This document shows, one piece after another, positions 37,908-46,580 of a DNA stretch of 64,000 nucleotides. The notes under the pieces were generated by a model. That model was not told the origin of the DNA and made no database searches. It saw nothing but the letters and a program-made list of their open reading frames with translations. Source of the stretch: Halomonas sp. GT (GTDB taxonomy: Bacteria; Pseudomonadota; Gammaproteobacteria; Pseudomonadales; Halomonadaceae). How positions within the stretch are numbered: the first letter of the stretch is position 1; each line of letters starts with the position of its first letter. The position numbers and the translations under genes are program-made. Where the stretch lies: contig NZ_CP020562.1 of assembly GCF_002082565.1 (NCBI RefSeq), positions 1,674,001 to 1,738,000 on the forward strand, written 5' to 3'.

Positions 37908-39284
37908 ATGGACACACGTATTGAACGGGATAGCATGGGCGAACTTGATGTACCGGCCACTGCACTTTATGGCGCCCAAACCCAGCGTGCTATTAACAAC
38001 TTTCCTGTCTCGCATACGCCAATGCCTACAGCGTTTATTCATGCTGTCGCGCGGATAAAACTCGCTGCTGCGCGAAGTAACTGTAAGCTGGGGTTGCTGG
38101 ATAAGTCCCGCGCAGAGGCGATTGAGAATGCTGCCCGGGCAGTGATTGGCGGTCAGCATGATGCGCATTTTCCAATCGATGTTTTCCAGACAGGCTCTGG
38201 TACGTCGACAAATATGAACGTCAATGAAGTGATAGCGACGCTTGCCAGTCGTGAAGGGGTTGAAGTAACGCCAAATGATCACGTTAATATGGGGCAGTCC
38301 AGTAACGACGTTATCCCAACGGCCATTCACGTATCGGCAGCGATAGCTGTTAATGAAACGCTTCGTCCCGCATTGGTGACGCTGCAGGCCACGATTGATC
38401 GTAGAGCGAGTGAGCTGGCCCACGTTGTTAAAACAGGTCGTACCCATCTGATGGATGCCATGCCGCTGCGTATGGATCAAGAACTAGGTGCGTGGTCGAG
38501 CCAAGTAGGGCAGGCTATTGAGCGTTTTGACAGCGCCATGACAAGGCTGTGTCGGTTAGCGCAAGGCGGTACGGCGGTGGGCACTGGTATTAATGCACCT
38601 GAAGGGTTTGCTGAGCTAATGGCTAGCGACTTAAGTCAGCAAACAGGCCTATCTTTTGTGCCTAATGATAGCTTTTTTGCCAGTTTGGCATCCCAGGATG
38701 CTGCCGTAGAGCTATCGGGGCAGTTAAAGGGATTCGCTTGTGTCGTCATGAAGATAGCTAACGATTTGCGATGGATGAATTCAGGACCTTTGGCAGGGTT
38801 GGGCGAGATTGAACTTGAGGCACTACAGCCTGGCAGTTCCATTATGCCGGGTAAGGTAAATCCTGTGATTCCTGAGTCGGCCGCTCAAGCGGCAGCGCAA
38901 GTCATCGGCCTGGATGCCGCGGTAACGGTGGCTGGGCAGAGTGGAAACTTTCAGCTCAACGTGATGCTGCCGCTAGTAGCTTCGAATCTTCTCACTTCTA
39001 TTGAATTGATGAGTAACACAGCCACCTTGCTGGGTGAGCGTGCTATCGCCACATTCAAAGTGCGTGACGATAATTTACAAGGACCGCTTGCACGGAATCC
39101 TATTTTAGTCACGGCTCTTAATAACGTGATTGGCTATAACGCTGCCGCTGCGGTGGCTAAAAAAGCCTATCAGGCTGGGCGACCAATCATCGACGTAGCA
39201 GAGGAAGAAACTGATCTAGATCGCTCAACGCTCGAGCGTTTGCTAGACCCTGCTGTACTAACGAAAGGAGGCATACCTGAGTAG
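37908..39284 (+). CDS. fumC: class II fumarate hydratase
   Basis: A 458-residue homotetrameric fumarase of the TCA cycle, oxygen-stable and iron-free. Landmarks are GSGTSTNMNVNEV, the TGRTHLMDAMPL catalytic His region, and the superfamily signature GSSIMPGKVNPV. The N-terminal ERDSMGELDVPA is typical. AAGAGGAG lies upstream of ATG 37908. The gene converges on the EEP-family gene, with a 30-base gap. Confidence 0.95.
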   Translation: MDTRIERDSMGELDVPATALYGAQTQRAINNFPVSHTPMPTAFIHAVARIKLAAARSNCKLGLLDKSRAEAIENAARAVIGGQHDAHFPIDVFQTGSGTSTNMNVNEVIATLASREGVEVTPNDHVNMGQSSNDVIPTAIHVSAAIAVNETLRPALVTLQATIDRRASELAHVVKTGRTHLMDAMPLRMDQELGAWSSQVGQAIERFDSAMTRLCRLAQGGTAVGTGINAPEGFAELMASDLSQQTGLSFVPNDSFFASLASQDAAVELSGQLKGFACVVMKIANDLRWMNSGPLAGLGEIELEALQPGSSIMPGKVNPVIPESAAQAAAQVIGLDAAVTVAGQSGNFQLNVMLPLVASNLLTSIELMSNTATLLGERAIATFKVRDDNLQGPLARNPILVTALNNVIGYNAAAAVAKKAYQAGRPIIDVAEEETDLDRSTLERLLDPAVLTKGGIPE

Positions 39285-39314
39285 CCTCTTTTGAGATGTT
39301 AAGAGGGCAGGCGG

Positions 39315-40385
39315 TTATGTTTCTTGCGTTTCCGTTTTGCCCTTTTGAATGGTTTCGTTCGCCTCTTGCCGCTCTTCTGCACTGGCGTCGGGTGTTTCGT
39401 GTTCATCTTGGCGCGAAGGTCGATAACAAAAAGTGGCTAATATAGGAAAGTGGTCAGACCCAAACGCCCCAAGTCGCTGCATGTTTACGAGGGTGAAGTG
39501 CTCGCTTACAAATGCATGGTCGAGAGGCCAGCGTAATATGGGGTAATTAGCGTGAAAGGTGCTGTACAAGCCGCGACCACGACGCGGATCTAGCATGCCA
39601 CCGATACGACAAAAACGGCGTGTTGTACGTGACCAGGCAACATCATTCAGATCACCGGCGACAATAGTGGCCTTTGGGTTTCGATGTATTTCTTTTCCAA
39701 TCCATAAAAGTTCTGCGTCACGCCATAAAGATTTTTCGCTTTCACTGGGGGCTGGGGGTCTAGGATGAACGGCAAATAAGCGAATATGCTGGCCGCTTTT
39801 GAGTTCTACCCGGGTGTGAATCGAAGGTATGTCGTCCTGAATTAGCCACTTAATCTCAGTATCTTTCAGCGCTAGGCGCGAATATAGGTGCATACCATAA
39901 AGGTTATCTAAGGGGATCTTAACGCTATAAGGCCACTGTGTATCTAATGCCGGGTCAAGCTGTTCTTGCCACCATTGGTCCGATTCTAGCGTGAGAATCA
40001 TGTCGGGCTGGTGGTGGGATATCATCTCAAGTAGTTTTTTTGATTGACGGTTTGGTGTTAGTACATTGGCGATTAACAGCGTTATCATCTGGTCTTTAGG
40101 GGCATTATGAGCGGCTTTTACCTGCACAGGCCAGAGCTTTGTCCATGGCAAAATGTAGCGCAGTTGAAGCGCTAGCGTAACGAGTGAGACAAGTATCGCG
40201 GTAACACGCCACTGCCCAGGGTTTAATAACCAAAGGCTTGCTAAGCCACATACTAACGCGAGTACAGCAATTTGCAGTCGGGGAAATTCAAAACTGCGTA
40301 CCCACCACCAGCGCATTGGCACGCGGGCAATAAGTGTGGCGAGTAACAATGAGATGGCAATGCATCCTAGCAAAGGCCCGAGCAA
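39315..40385 (-). CDS. membrane-anchored endonuclease/exonuclease/phosphatase family protein
   Basis: A 356-residue protein. The first ~95 residues hold three hydrophobic segments; a C-terminal EEP domain then follows, with ANVLTPNRQ, the LTLESDQWW catalytic Glu, VAGDLNDVAWS (Asp-x-Asn) and GSDHFPI (Asp-His). The domain should lie outside the cytoplasm. Relatives include DNase I-like nucleases and phosphatases; the target is unknown. The start is TTG 40385, 5 bases after the strong site CAGGAGGT. Confidence 0.8.
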   Translation of the reverse strand: MLGPLLGCIAISLLLATLIARVPMRWWWVRSFEFPRLQIAVLALVCGLASLWLLNPGQWRVTAILVSLVTLALQLRYILPWTKLWPVQVKAAHNAPKDQMITLLIANVLTPNRQSKKLLEMISHHQPDMILTLESDQWWQEQLDPALDTQWPYSVKIPLDNLYGMHLYSRLALKDTEIKWLIQDDIPSIHTRVELKSGQHIRLFAVHPRPPAPSESEKSLWRDAELLWIGKEIHRNPKATIVAGDLNDVAWSRTTRRFCRIGGMLDPRRGRGLYSTFHANYPILRWPLDHAFVSEHFTLVNMQRLGAFGSDHFPILATFCYRPSRQDEHETPDASAEERQEANETIQKGKTETQET

Positions 40386-40521
40386 GGTTTACCTCCTGGT
40401 TCAACCGTGAATAGTTGTGAATCTCTGATTAGCTTAGCGTTAAGAAGAGATAAGTGTCGATCTCACTTTGCAATTGAGAAGAATTTGTTCATTCGCCTCA
40501 TTTCAAAGCGCTAAAAACTAC

Positions 40522-40549
40522 TTGCAATTCAGCTATGAAGCCGTAGAAT
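40522..40549 (+). promoter_or_regulatory. promoter of the tRNA-Val pair
   Basis: TTGCAA (40522-40527) and TAGAAT (40544-40549) are separated by 16 bases, 18 bases before the first tRNA. Only modest processing would be needed. Confidence 0.65.
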
Positions 40550-40567
40550 ACGCATCCGTTGCACAGC

Positions 40568-40644
40568 AGGACCATAGCTCAGTTGGTTAGAGCGCCACGT
40601 TGACATCGTGGAGGTCGGCGGTTCAAATCCGCCTGGTCCTACCA
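40568..40644 (+). tRNA. tRNA-Val (anticodon GAC), copy 1
   Basis: A 77-base gene with encoded CCA. The acceptor stem AGGACCA pairs with TGGTCCT; the D-arm GCTCAGTTGG and the T-loop TTCAAAT are standard. The anticodon stem CCACG/CGTGG closes the loop TTGACAT, giving anticodon GAC (Val). It is preceded by its own promoter. Confidence 0.97.
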
Positions 40645-40672
40645 TATTACGTGCAGATGATTAGCTACATTT

Positions 40673-40749
40673 AGGACCATAGCTCAGTTGGTTAGAGCGC
40701 CACGTTGACATCGTGGAGGTCGGCGGTTCAAATCCGCCTGGTCCTACCA
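40673..40749 (+). tRNA. tRNA-Val (anticodon GAC), copy 2
   Basis: This is an identical second copy with anticodon GAC and encoded CCA, 28 bases after the first. It is followed directly by an intrinsic terminator, so both are probably one transcript. Confidence 0.97.
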
Positions 40750-40756
40750 GATACTT

Positions 40757-40791
40757 AAAAGCCCCATGCTCCTTAGCATGGGGCTTTTTTT
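40757..40791 (+). terminator. intrinsic terminator of the tRNA-Val operon
   Basis: AAAAGCCCCATGCT with loop CCTT and its complement is followed by seven T residues; the hairpin lies 7 bases past the second tRNA. Confidence 0.95.
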
Positions 40792-40825
40792 ATGGCTAAT
40801 CGATAAAGCTAGTCGATAAAAAAAG

Positions 40826-41299
40826 CTAGTCGATAAAGAGGGGGAGGTCAGTCTGGCGAATAAACGTAGCCACCAGTGCTTCAATGCCAGCCTGATCTTC
40901 CAGACTAAAGCGTGCGTGCTGGGGGCTGTCTAAGTCAAGCACTCCCCAGAGATGGCTGTCGATCACGATAGGAGCAACGAGCTCTGAGCGGGAGTCGGCA
41001 TCGCAGGCGATATGATCAGCAATAGAGTGAACGTCATCAACCCGTTGGGTAGCTTGTTGTCGCGCAGCAGCCCCGCAAACACCTTTGTTGAAGGGGATAG
41101 GATTGCACGCGGGTTTACCCTGAAATGGGCCAAGGCTGAGTTGGTTGGGCTGGCGGTGCAAATAGAACCCTACCCAGTTGACGTCGCTTAGCGCGTGTTG
41201 AATAAAGGCGCAGGTTTGTGCGCTGTTAGTTAGCCAATCACGTGTGTCTAGCAGAGCTTCAAGCTGCCGATTAAGCAACGCATAATCAACACTATACAT
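40826..41299 (-). CDS. msrC: free methionine-(R)-sulfoxide reductase (GAF domain)
   Basis: A 157-residue single GAF-domain enzyme that reduces free Met-R-sulfoxide. Three conserved cysteines are visible: GKPACNPI, NKGVCGAA and IACDADSRSELV. The last is part of the active site. AAGGAA precedes ATG 41299. It is next to the methionine importer metNIQ on the same strand, so uptake and repair of methionine may be linked. Confidence 0.9.
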   Translation of the reverse strand: MYSVDYALLNRQLEALLDTRDWLTNSAQTCAFIQHALSDVNWVGFYLHRQPNQLSLGPFQGKPACNPIPFNKGVCGAAARQQATQRVDDVHSIADHIACDADSRSELVAPIVIDSHLWGVLDLDSPQHARFSLEDQAGIEALVATFIRQTDLPLFID

Positions 41300-41324
41300 A
41301 CGAATTCCTTATAGAATTAAACAC

Positions 41325-41352
41325 ATCAGGCCAGCCCTAAGGCTGGCCTGAT
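41325..41352 (-). terminator. probable terminator of metNIQ
   Basis: A hairpin (stem CAGGCCAGCC, loop of 4) lies just past metQ on the minus strand. Its tail is T-rich but interrupted, so it is slightly weaker than the other terminators here. Confidence 0.65.
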
Positions 41353-41378
41353 TAAAACGATAGAGAAAACCGTACTGC

Positions 41379-42170
41379 TTATTCGATCCAACCGGGTACG
41401 GCTGCCCCTTTAAACAGTTCTTCTGCTTTTTCGATAACTTCATCGCGCTGATAGGCGTCAACAAGTTGACGGATTTCTTCACGATCTTCATCACCGCCAC
41501 GTACCGCAATCAAGTTAACGTAAGGGGATTCTGGACCTTCCTTGATTAGCGCGTCACTCAGGCTCAAGCCAGCCGGTTGAGCAAACGTATTGTTAATGAA
41601 CGCCATGTCGACGTCTGGTAGTACACGAGGTAGTTGTGCAGCTTCAATTTCGCGGAAACGGAAGTCGCGTGGATTTTCAGCGATGTCGATGGGGGTAGCT
41701 TCCAGGTTGTCCGGATCATTGAGTGTGATCAGACCCTGGTTGTGCATCAGAATGAGTGCACGCCCTTCATTTGACGGGTCGTTGGGCAGTGCGATTTGAG
41801 CGCCATCGGGCAGTTCTTCGATGCTGTCGTACTTCTCAGAATAAGCACCGATCGGGTAAACAAAAGTGTAGCCCGCAATGGCAAGATCATACCCACGGTC
41901 ATTAACCATGGCTTGTAGATACGGTTCGTGCTGGTAAGCGTTTGCGTCTAGGCTGCCATCGGCGAGAGCGGCGTTCGGCGTGACGTAGTCAGTGAACTCA
42001 ATAATCTCGACGTTTAGGTCGTGCTCTTCTTTGGCAATTCGCGCTGCCACTTCCATAACTTCGGTTTCCGGGCCTGCCACAGTGCCCATTTTGATGGTGC
42101 GTGTTTCTGCGTTGGCAACGTTAACCGCAAGGGCTAAGGTAGTCAGGCTGCCGATAAGTAGTTTTTGCAT
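41379..42170 (-). CDS. metQ: methionine ABC transporter substrate-binding protein
   Basis: A 263-residue periplasmic NlpA-family protein. A cleavable signal peptide (1-22) ends at NVANA. No lipobox Cys is present, unlike the lipoprotein MetQ of E. coli, so it may be soluble. Family segments are KMGTVAGPETEVMEVAA, DGSLDANAYQHEPYLQAM and ALPNDPSNEGRALILM. ATG 42170 follows CAGGAG. It is the last gene of metNIQ. Confidence 0.93.
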   Translation of the reverse strand: MQKLLIGSLTTLALAVNVANAETRTIKMGTVAGPETEVMEVAARIAKEEHDLNVEIIEFTDYVTPNAALADGSLDANAYQHEPYLQAMVNDRGYDLAIAGYTFVYPIGAYSEKYDSIEELPDGAQIALPNDPSNEGRALILMHNQGLITLNDPDNLEATPIDIAENPRDFRFREIEAAQLPRVLPDVDMAFINNTFAQPAGLSLSDALIKEGPESPYVNLIAVRGGDEDREEIRQLVDAYQRDEVIEKAEELFKGAAVPGWIE

Positions 42171-42284
42171 GTTGTCACTCCTGTGGCGCAGTAAAGGTTG
42201 GATGTGATTATGCGGCAATAAGAAATAAAATTCTAATGCGTTTTGGTTATATTCGACTATGCCGATAAAAGGTGCAGACTATCG

Positions 42285-42938
42285 TCACTTGCGATCACTT
42301 TTGCGCACTAAATAGTCACCCAGGCTTTGGAAACCTTGAACCATCACCACCAGTATAACGACGGTAATTAACATAATGGTGGGGTTGAAGCGGTTGTAGC
42401 CATAGCGAATTCCTAAATCGCCAAGGCCACCGCCACCTACGGCGCCCGCCATGGCAGAGTAACTGACCAGCGTCACCAACGTAATCGTCAACCCTGTGAT
42501 AATGCCTCCCCTTGCCTCTGGAATCAGCACCTTGGTAATGATCTGCCAAGGCGTTGCACCCATTGATTGAGCAGACTCAATAAGCCCCGGGGATATCTCG
42601 TTAAGCGCACCTTCGATTAGCCGAGCCACAAATGGAATGGCTGCTATGGTTAGCGGTACCGAGGCGGCATTAATGCCAATAGAGGTGCCTACTAGCATGC
42701 GTGTGAACGGGATAATCGCCACCATCAAAATGATGAATGGAATTGAGCGGCCAATATTGGTAACAATTCCTAGCACTTGATTAAGTGCAGGCATCGCTAA
42801 TATCTGGCGAGGGCGAGTCACGTAAAGCATGACGCCAAGTGGCAGGCCGAGCAGAGTGGCGATCACGCCTGAAATGGCCACCATGTAAAGTGTATCCAGC
42901 GTGGCTTGTAAAATAAGATCAAACATTGCGCTGGACAT
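42285..42938 (-). CDS. metI: methionine ABC transporter permease
   Basis: A 217-residue inner-membrane permease with five helices. The binding-protein-dependent transport signature is EGALNEISPGLIESAQSMGATPWQII (shown in parts, EAA loop). ATG 42938 is chosen because AGAGG lies about 8-12 bases upstream; an upstream TTG 42944 is less likely. It overlaps the metN end by 20 bases. Works with MetN and MetQ to import L- and D-methionine. Confidence 0.94.
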   Translation of the reverse strand: MSSAMFDLILQATLDTLYMVAISGVIATLLGLPLGVMLYVTRPRQILAMPALNQVLGIVTNIGRSIPFIILMVAIIPFTRMLVGTSIGINAASVPLTIAAIPFVARLIEGALNEISPGLIESAQSMGATPWQIITKVLIPEARGGIITGLTITLVTLVSYSAMAGAVGGGGLGDLGIRYGYNRFNPTIMLITVVILVVMVQGFQSLGDYLVRKSDRK

Positions 42939-43962
42939 GACCAAGTACCTCTACCTGTAGTTTATGTGCTTCTAAATAAGCCATTGCTTCCTGAGTTTGT
43001 GCGGGGCTGCCGAGCAGCTCAGCAATCATTAGCCCTAACGTGCGGTCTTGAATGGATTCGACCTTTGCCTGGAGTATGCTGACATCAACGCTACACTCTC
43101 GCGCTAAGCGTGAAATAAGGGGCGTCGAAACGGCATCACCAGAAAACGTTAGCCGAACGACGGGGTGAGTATGTTCGCTCGGTGTATCGCTTAAGCGCTC
43201 GATTAGTTCTTTAGGTGGGCTTAGCTGCAAAAAGTCATTTAAGAATTCCCTACCTAGCTGCGTGATAGGCGCAGTGAAGAAATCGCCAACTTCAGCATCT
43301 TCTACTAGTTCACCATCAGAGATGAGGCTTACGCGGTGGCAAATAGATTTCACAACTTCCATTTCGTGAGTGATCAACAAAATGGTAATGCCAAGCTGCT
43401 GATTAATTTCTCTCAACAGCTCAAGAATCGAGCTGGTGGTTTGAGGGTCTAGTGCTGAAGTGGCTTCATCGCATAGTAATACGTTGGGTTTGCTAGCCAA
43501 TGCGCGGGCGATGGCGACACGCTGCTTTTGGCCACCAGAAAGCTGGGCTGGGTATTGTTTGGCTTTGTCGGACAAGCCCACCAGCTTAAGCAGCGGCAGT
43601 ACGCGATCCTTTATAGCACTGCGGCTTTCGCCCATTAATTCAAGGGGGAGTGCCACATTATCGAATACAGTACGCGTTGTCAGCAGATTGAAATGCTGGA
43701 AAATCATTCCAATGCGGTGTCGGGCACGGTTTAATTCGCCGCGACTGAGGCGGGTCATTTCCTGGCCATCGACGGATACGCTTCCAGTGCTTGGTCGTTC
43801 AAGCAGGTTAACGCAACGGATGAGGGTTGATTTACCTGCGCCCGAAAGGCCAATAACGCCGTGAATAGTACCTTTAGGAATCGTTAAATTGACATCTTTT
43901 AGGGCATGAACGGCACTATTGCCAGTGCCATAAGTTTTACTAACGTTGCTAATTTCAATCAT
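42919..43962 (-). CDS. metN: methionine ABC transporter ATP-binding protein
   Basis: A 347-residue ATPase. The Walker A is GLSGAGKST, the signature [15 protein letters not shown], Walker [13 protein letters not shown]. The C-terminal ~95 residues form the NIL regulatory domain, which in E. coli binds methionine and inhibits transport. ATG 43962 is chosen with AAGG upstream; the frame stays open to a GTG inside the leader terminator. It is the first gene of metNIQ and follows a long folded leader. Confidence 0.95.
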   Translation of the reverse strand: MIEISNVSKTYGTGNSAVHALKDVNLTIPKGTIHGVIGLSGAGKSTLIRCVNLLERPSTGSVSVDGQEMTRLSRGELNRARHRIGMIFQHFNLLTTRTVFDNVALPLELMGESRSAIKDRVLPLLKLVGLSDKAKQYPAQLSGGQKQRVAIARALASKPNVLLCDEATSALDPQTTSSILELLREINQQLGITILLITHEMEVVKSICHRVSLISDGELVEDAEVGDFFTAPITQLGREFLNDFLQLSPPKELIERLSDTPSEHTHPVVRLTFSGDAVSTPLISRLARECSVDVSILQAKVESIQDRTLGLMIAELLGSPAQTQEAMAYLEAHKLQVEVLGHVQRNV

Positions 43963-44024
43963 AGCGTCTGCCTTAACGGTAGGCCGAAGACGGAGTGCGA
44001 GGGAGCAAGCGTAGGGCGGGAAAT

Positions 44025-44150
44025 AAAAAAAGGCCACCCTTGTGGGTGGCCATCAACGCTGGACACACCCTTTTAGCTGCACTTCACTAAGCCATTGGCT
44101 TAGTAGACGCCCGCAATCTGGGTACAAATCGGCGTCATTACATTTGCGGC
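44025..44150 (-). promoter_or_regulatory. folded metNIQ leader RNA, candidate riboswitch or attenuator
   Basis: The predicted transcript carries a 6-bp stem (44131-44136 with 44106-44111), an 8-bp hairpin (ACTAAGCC/GGCTTAGT, 44086-44104), an unpaired stretch, then a terminator. I compared it by eye with SAM-I, SAM-II, SAH, TPP and cobalamin classes as remembered and saw no match. It could also be a small RNA. The gap 43963-44421 contains this element and, to its right, the upstream region of ribE with no clear promoter. Confidence 0.5.
44032..44051 (-). terminator. terminator hairpin in the metN leader
   Basis: GGCCACCC with a 4-base loop and its complement is followed on the minus strand by seven T residues (44025-44031), 63 bases before the metN start. 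A perfect intrinsic terminator inside a leader suggests conditional read-through. Confidence 0.88.
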
Positions 44151-44153
44151 GAA

Positions 44154-44182
44154 AGTCTAAAGAGTGGTGGGTGTCTTGTCAA
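44154..44182 (-). promoter_or_regulatory. sigma-70 promoter of the metNIQ leader
   Basis: On the minus strand, TTGACA (44177-44182) and TAGACT (44154-44159) are separated by exactly 17 bases. It gives a leader of about 185 bases before metN. Confidence 0.8.
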
Positions 44183-44421
44183 TTAGTGCCGTTCTATTTC
44201 ATCTTTTAATGCGACGATTTAGGTTTGTTTCCTGGGTAATTGCTATTTTTTAGTGTTTAGTTCTGCCGAGTAATTATCCAGCCGCCTGTTATCAGAAAAA
44301 ACCGTTTCAACGTTTGTATCAAGGCTTCTGGCTGCACAAGGGCTGGGTATTAGTAGTAAGCTTGCACAAAATTTTAGTATCTGTTTTTACTTTAATGCGT
44401 TGAGAAAGAGGGTGTAGCAAT

Positions 44422-45048
44422 ATGTTTACTGGCATTGTGCAAGGCGTGGCTGAGGTCGTCGCTGTTAAAGAGCTGGAAGAGTTTCGCACCCATGTAGTTG
44501 CATTGCCGGAAGCGTTGCGCGAAGGGCTCACTATTGGTGCGTCGGTAGCCCATAATGGCGTTTGCCTGACGGTAACCGCGATAGAAGATGGGAATGTCAG
44601 TTTTGATCTGATGCGTGAAACATTGCGTTTGACAAATCTTGGTGCAATTGCACCAGGTCAGTGCGTCAACATAGAGCGTGCGGCGCGTTTTGGTGATGAA
44701 ATTGGTGGGCACTCCATGTCTGGCCACATTATCTGTATGGCCAATGTGGTGGCGATAGAAGAGGCGCCTAACAATCGTCGGCTTTGGTTTTCACTGCCTG
44801 AGAAAGTCGCTAAGTTTGTATTCGAGAAAGGGTACATTGGTGTTGATGGGATTAGCTTAACGGTAGGTGACGTAAGACCCGCGGGCGATGGTGCCGGGGT
44901 TGAGTTCAGTGTCAATCTGATACCGGAGACGTTGGCGCGCACGGTTTTAAAAGATCGGTTACTAGGTGACAGAGTCAATATCGAAATTGATCCACAAACT
45001 CAAGTGATTGTTGAAACAGTTGAGCGCGTGTTAGCGAGTCGTCTTTAA
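44422..45048 (+). CDS. ribE: riboflavin synthase alpha chain
   Basis: A 208-residue enzyme that dismutates two 6,7-dimethyl-8-ribityllumazine molecules to riboflavin. It has two lumazine-binding repeats. The N-terminal MFTGIVQG is essential for catalysis; first-repeat GVCLTV and second-repeat GISLTV ligand motifs are present. It stands alone, without ribD or ribBA, and no FMN riboswitch was recognised upstream, so a second copy in a rib operon is possible. Confidence 0.94.
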   Translation: MFTGIVQGVAEVVAVKELEEFRTHVVALPEALREGLTIGASVAHNGVCLTVTAIEDGNVSFDLMRETLRLTNLGAIAPGQCVNIERAARFGDEIGGHSMSGHIICMANVVAIEEAPNNRRLWFSLPEKVAKFVFEKGYIGVDGISLTVGDVRPAGDGAGVEFSVNLIPETLARTVLKDRLLGDRVNIEIDPQTQVIVETVERVLASRL

Positions 45049-45068
45049 TCGTGTTTTTTGTCTTACCG

Positions 45069-45084
45069 TTGACCGATCGGTTAG
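45069..45084 (+). promoter_or_regulatory. RutR-like palindrome upstream of AzgA-type permease
   Basis: TTGACCGATCGGTTAG matches the site upstream of the first NCS2 gene at 13 of 16 positions. It contains the perfect palindrome ACCGATCGGT (45072-45081). TTGACC could also serve as a -35 box, but no -10 lies at the right spacing. Confidence 0.5.
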
Positions 45085-45110
45085 CTCATGGCCTGAAGTT
45101 TGCTATTCAT

Positions 45111-45235
45111 AATAGAAGGTGGGTGACTTCCCACCAACGCTAGCGGCACACGGGGCACTCGCAACGCGTAGAGCCTTTAGGTAGTATGTGCGGCTTTTCT
45201 CGCATCAAGGGACGCATTCAGCGTAAGCGCGAAGG
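45111..45235 (+). other. structured-looking leader of AzgA-type permease
   Basis: The leader carries a GGTGGG-TGACTT-CCCACC hairpin, a CGCTAGCG palindrome, and short complementary segments further on (ATG-GCG with CGCAT; ACGC with GCGT). No known purine, guanidine or PRPP riboswitch consensus was recognised by eye. It may be a regulatory RNA. Confidence 0.35.
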
Positions 45236-45246
45236 ATAAAAACGAC

Positions 45247-46545
45247 ATGAAACTTCTGGACAATTACTTCAAGCTCACCGAGCAAAAGACCAATGTAAAG
45301 ACCGAGGTGATCGCGGGGTTCACCACGTTTCTTACGATGGCTTATATCATTTTCGTCAACCCGAGCATTCTCTCGGAAGCGGGAATGGACTACGGCGCAG
45401 TATTTGTTGCTACCTGTGTCGCTGCTGCCATCGGATGTTTTGTCATGGGGCTTTGGGCAAACTATCCAATTGCGCAAGCACCGGGTATGGGGCTGAATGC
45501 TTTCTTTACCTACGGTGTGGTGTTGGGAATGGGCTATACCTGGGAGGCGGCATTGGGGGCTGTCTTCTTCTCCGGCCTGACATTTTTCCTGCTAAGTATT
45601 TTTAAAATCCGCGAGTGGATCATTAATTCTATCCCGCTCTCATTGCGCTTGGGCATTGCCGCGGGTATTGGCTTGTTTCTGGCGATGATAGCCCTTAAAA
45701 ATGCCGGGATTGTGGTCGCTAACCCAGCCACCTATGTGGCACTTGGTGACCTATCTCAGCCACCCGCACTTTATGCCTTATTGGGCTTTTTTGTTATTAC
45801 GGCGCTTTCCTACCTGCGCGTGACCGGTGCAGTAATGATCGGTATTTTGGGTGTCACGATTCTTGCGATGCTGTTCGGACATAATCAGTATGGCGGTATT
45901 ATGTCGATGCCTCCTTCGATTGCGCCTACCTTTATGGCAATGGATCTAATGGGCGCACTGGATGTGGCCATGCTAAGCGTTATTTTTGCCTTCTTGTTTG
46001 TGGATCTGTTTGATACCTCAGGCACGTTAGTAGGTGTGGCACATCGTGGCAAACTGTTGGATGAAAATGGCAAGCTGCCGCGCATTGGCCGCGCTATGAT
46101 GGCAGACAGTACTGCGTCTATGGCGGGTGCTGCATTGGGTACTTCGACAACGACTAGTTATATCGAATCAACCGCAGGTATCGCTTCTGGTGGTCGTACG
46201 GGTCTAACGGCGGTTGTCGTCGGTTTGCTGTTTTTGATTAGCCTTTTCTTTGCGCCGTTAGCAGGCTCTATTCCTGCCTATGCGACAGCAGGGGCGCTGC
46301 TTTACGTGGCCGTTTTAATGGCGGGTAGCTTAGCCCACGCAAACTGGGAAGACCCAACTGATGCTGCGCCAGTACTAATCGCTGCCTTGGCTATGCCACT
46401 GACCTTCTCAATTGCCGAGGGAATTGCGCTTGGTTTTATTAGCTACGTGGCGATCAAAGCGCTGTCGGGACGGTTCAGCGATTTGAACCCCGCCGTCATA
46501 ACGCTGGCGCTACTGTTTGCAGCAAAATTTCTTTTCCTGGGTTAA
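45247..46545 (+). CDS. AzgA/PbuG-type hypoxanthine/guanine/adenine permease
   Basis: A 432-residue NCS2 member with about 13 helices. The start MKLLDNYFKLTEQKTNVKTE then AGFTTFLTMAYIIFVNP is the AzgA subfamily signature, with QAPGMGLNAFFTY and FLFVDLFDTSGTLVGVA conserved substrate-site segments. It should import purine bases by proton symport. apt and gpt follow, matching a purine salvage function. The short ribosome site is AAGGAT before ATG 45247. Confidence 0.9.
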   Translation: MKLLDNYFKLTEQKTNVKTEVIAGFTTFLTMAYIIFVNPSILSEAGMDYGAVFVATCVAAAIGCFVMGLWANYPIAQAPGMGLNAFFTYGVVLGMGYTWEAALGAVFFSGLTFFLLSIFKIREWIINSIPLSLRLGIAAGIGLFLAMIALKNAGIVVANPATYVALGDLSQPPALYALLGFFVITALSYLRVTGAVMIGILGVTILAMLFGHNQYGGIMSMPPSIAPTFMAMDLMGALDVAMLSVIFAFLFVDLFDTSGTLVGVAHRGKLLDENGKLPRIGRAMMADSTASMAGAALGTSTTTSYIESTAGIASGGRTGLTAVVVGLLFLISLFFAPLAGSIPAYATAGALLYVAVLMAGSLAHANWEDPTDAAPVLIAALAMPLTFSIAEGIALGFISYVAIKALSGRFSDLNPAVITLALLFAAKFLFLG

Positions 46546-46580
46546 TTACCCGCTTTATCATTTAATCAATGAGAGACGCG

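Noticed and set aside
40568..40749. tRNA-Val pair as an integration site
   Set aside because: The region to the right holds housekeeping genes and a terminator; no integrase or direct repeat of the tRNA 3' end beyond the second tRNA itself was seen.
43963..44037. N-terminal extension of metN beginning at 44037
   Set aside because: The extension translates the leader terminator and the poly-T stretch; ATG 43962 matches the family start.
44100..44138. A 12-codon frame on the minus strand inside the metN leader (starts ATG ACG CCG, ends TAA)
   Set aside because: There is no ribosome site and no run of Met or other regulatory codons, so a leader peptide is not supported.
44183..44421. FMN riboswitch upstream of the riboflavin synthase gene
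   Set aside because: The conserved RFN core segments were not found by eye in this stretch.
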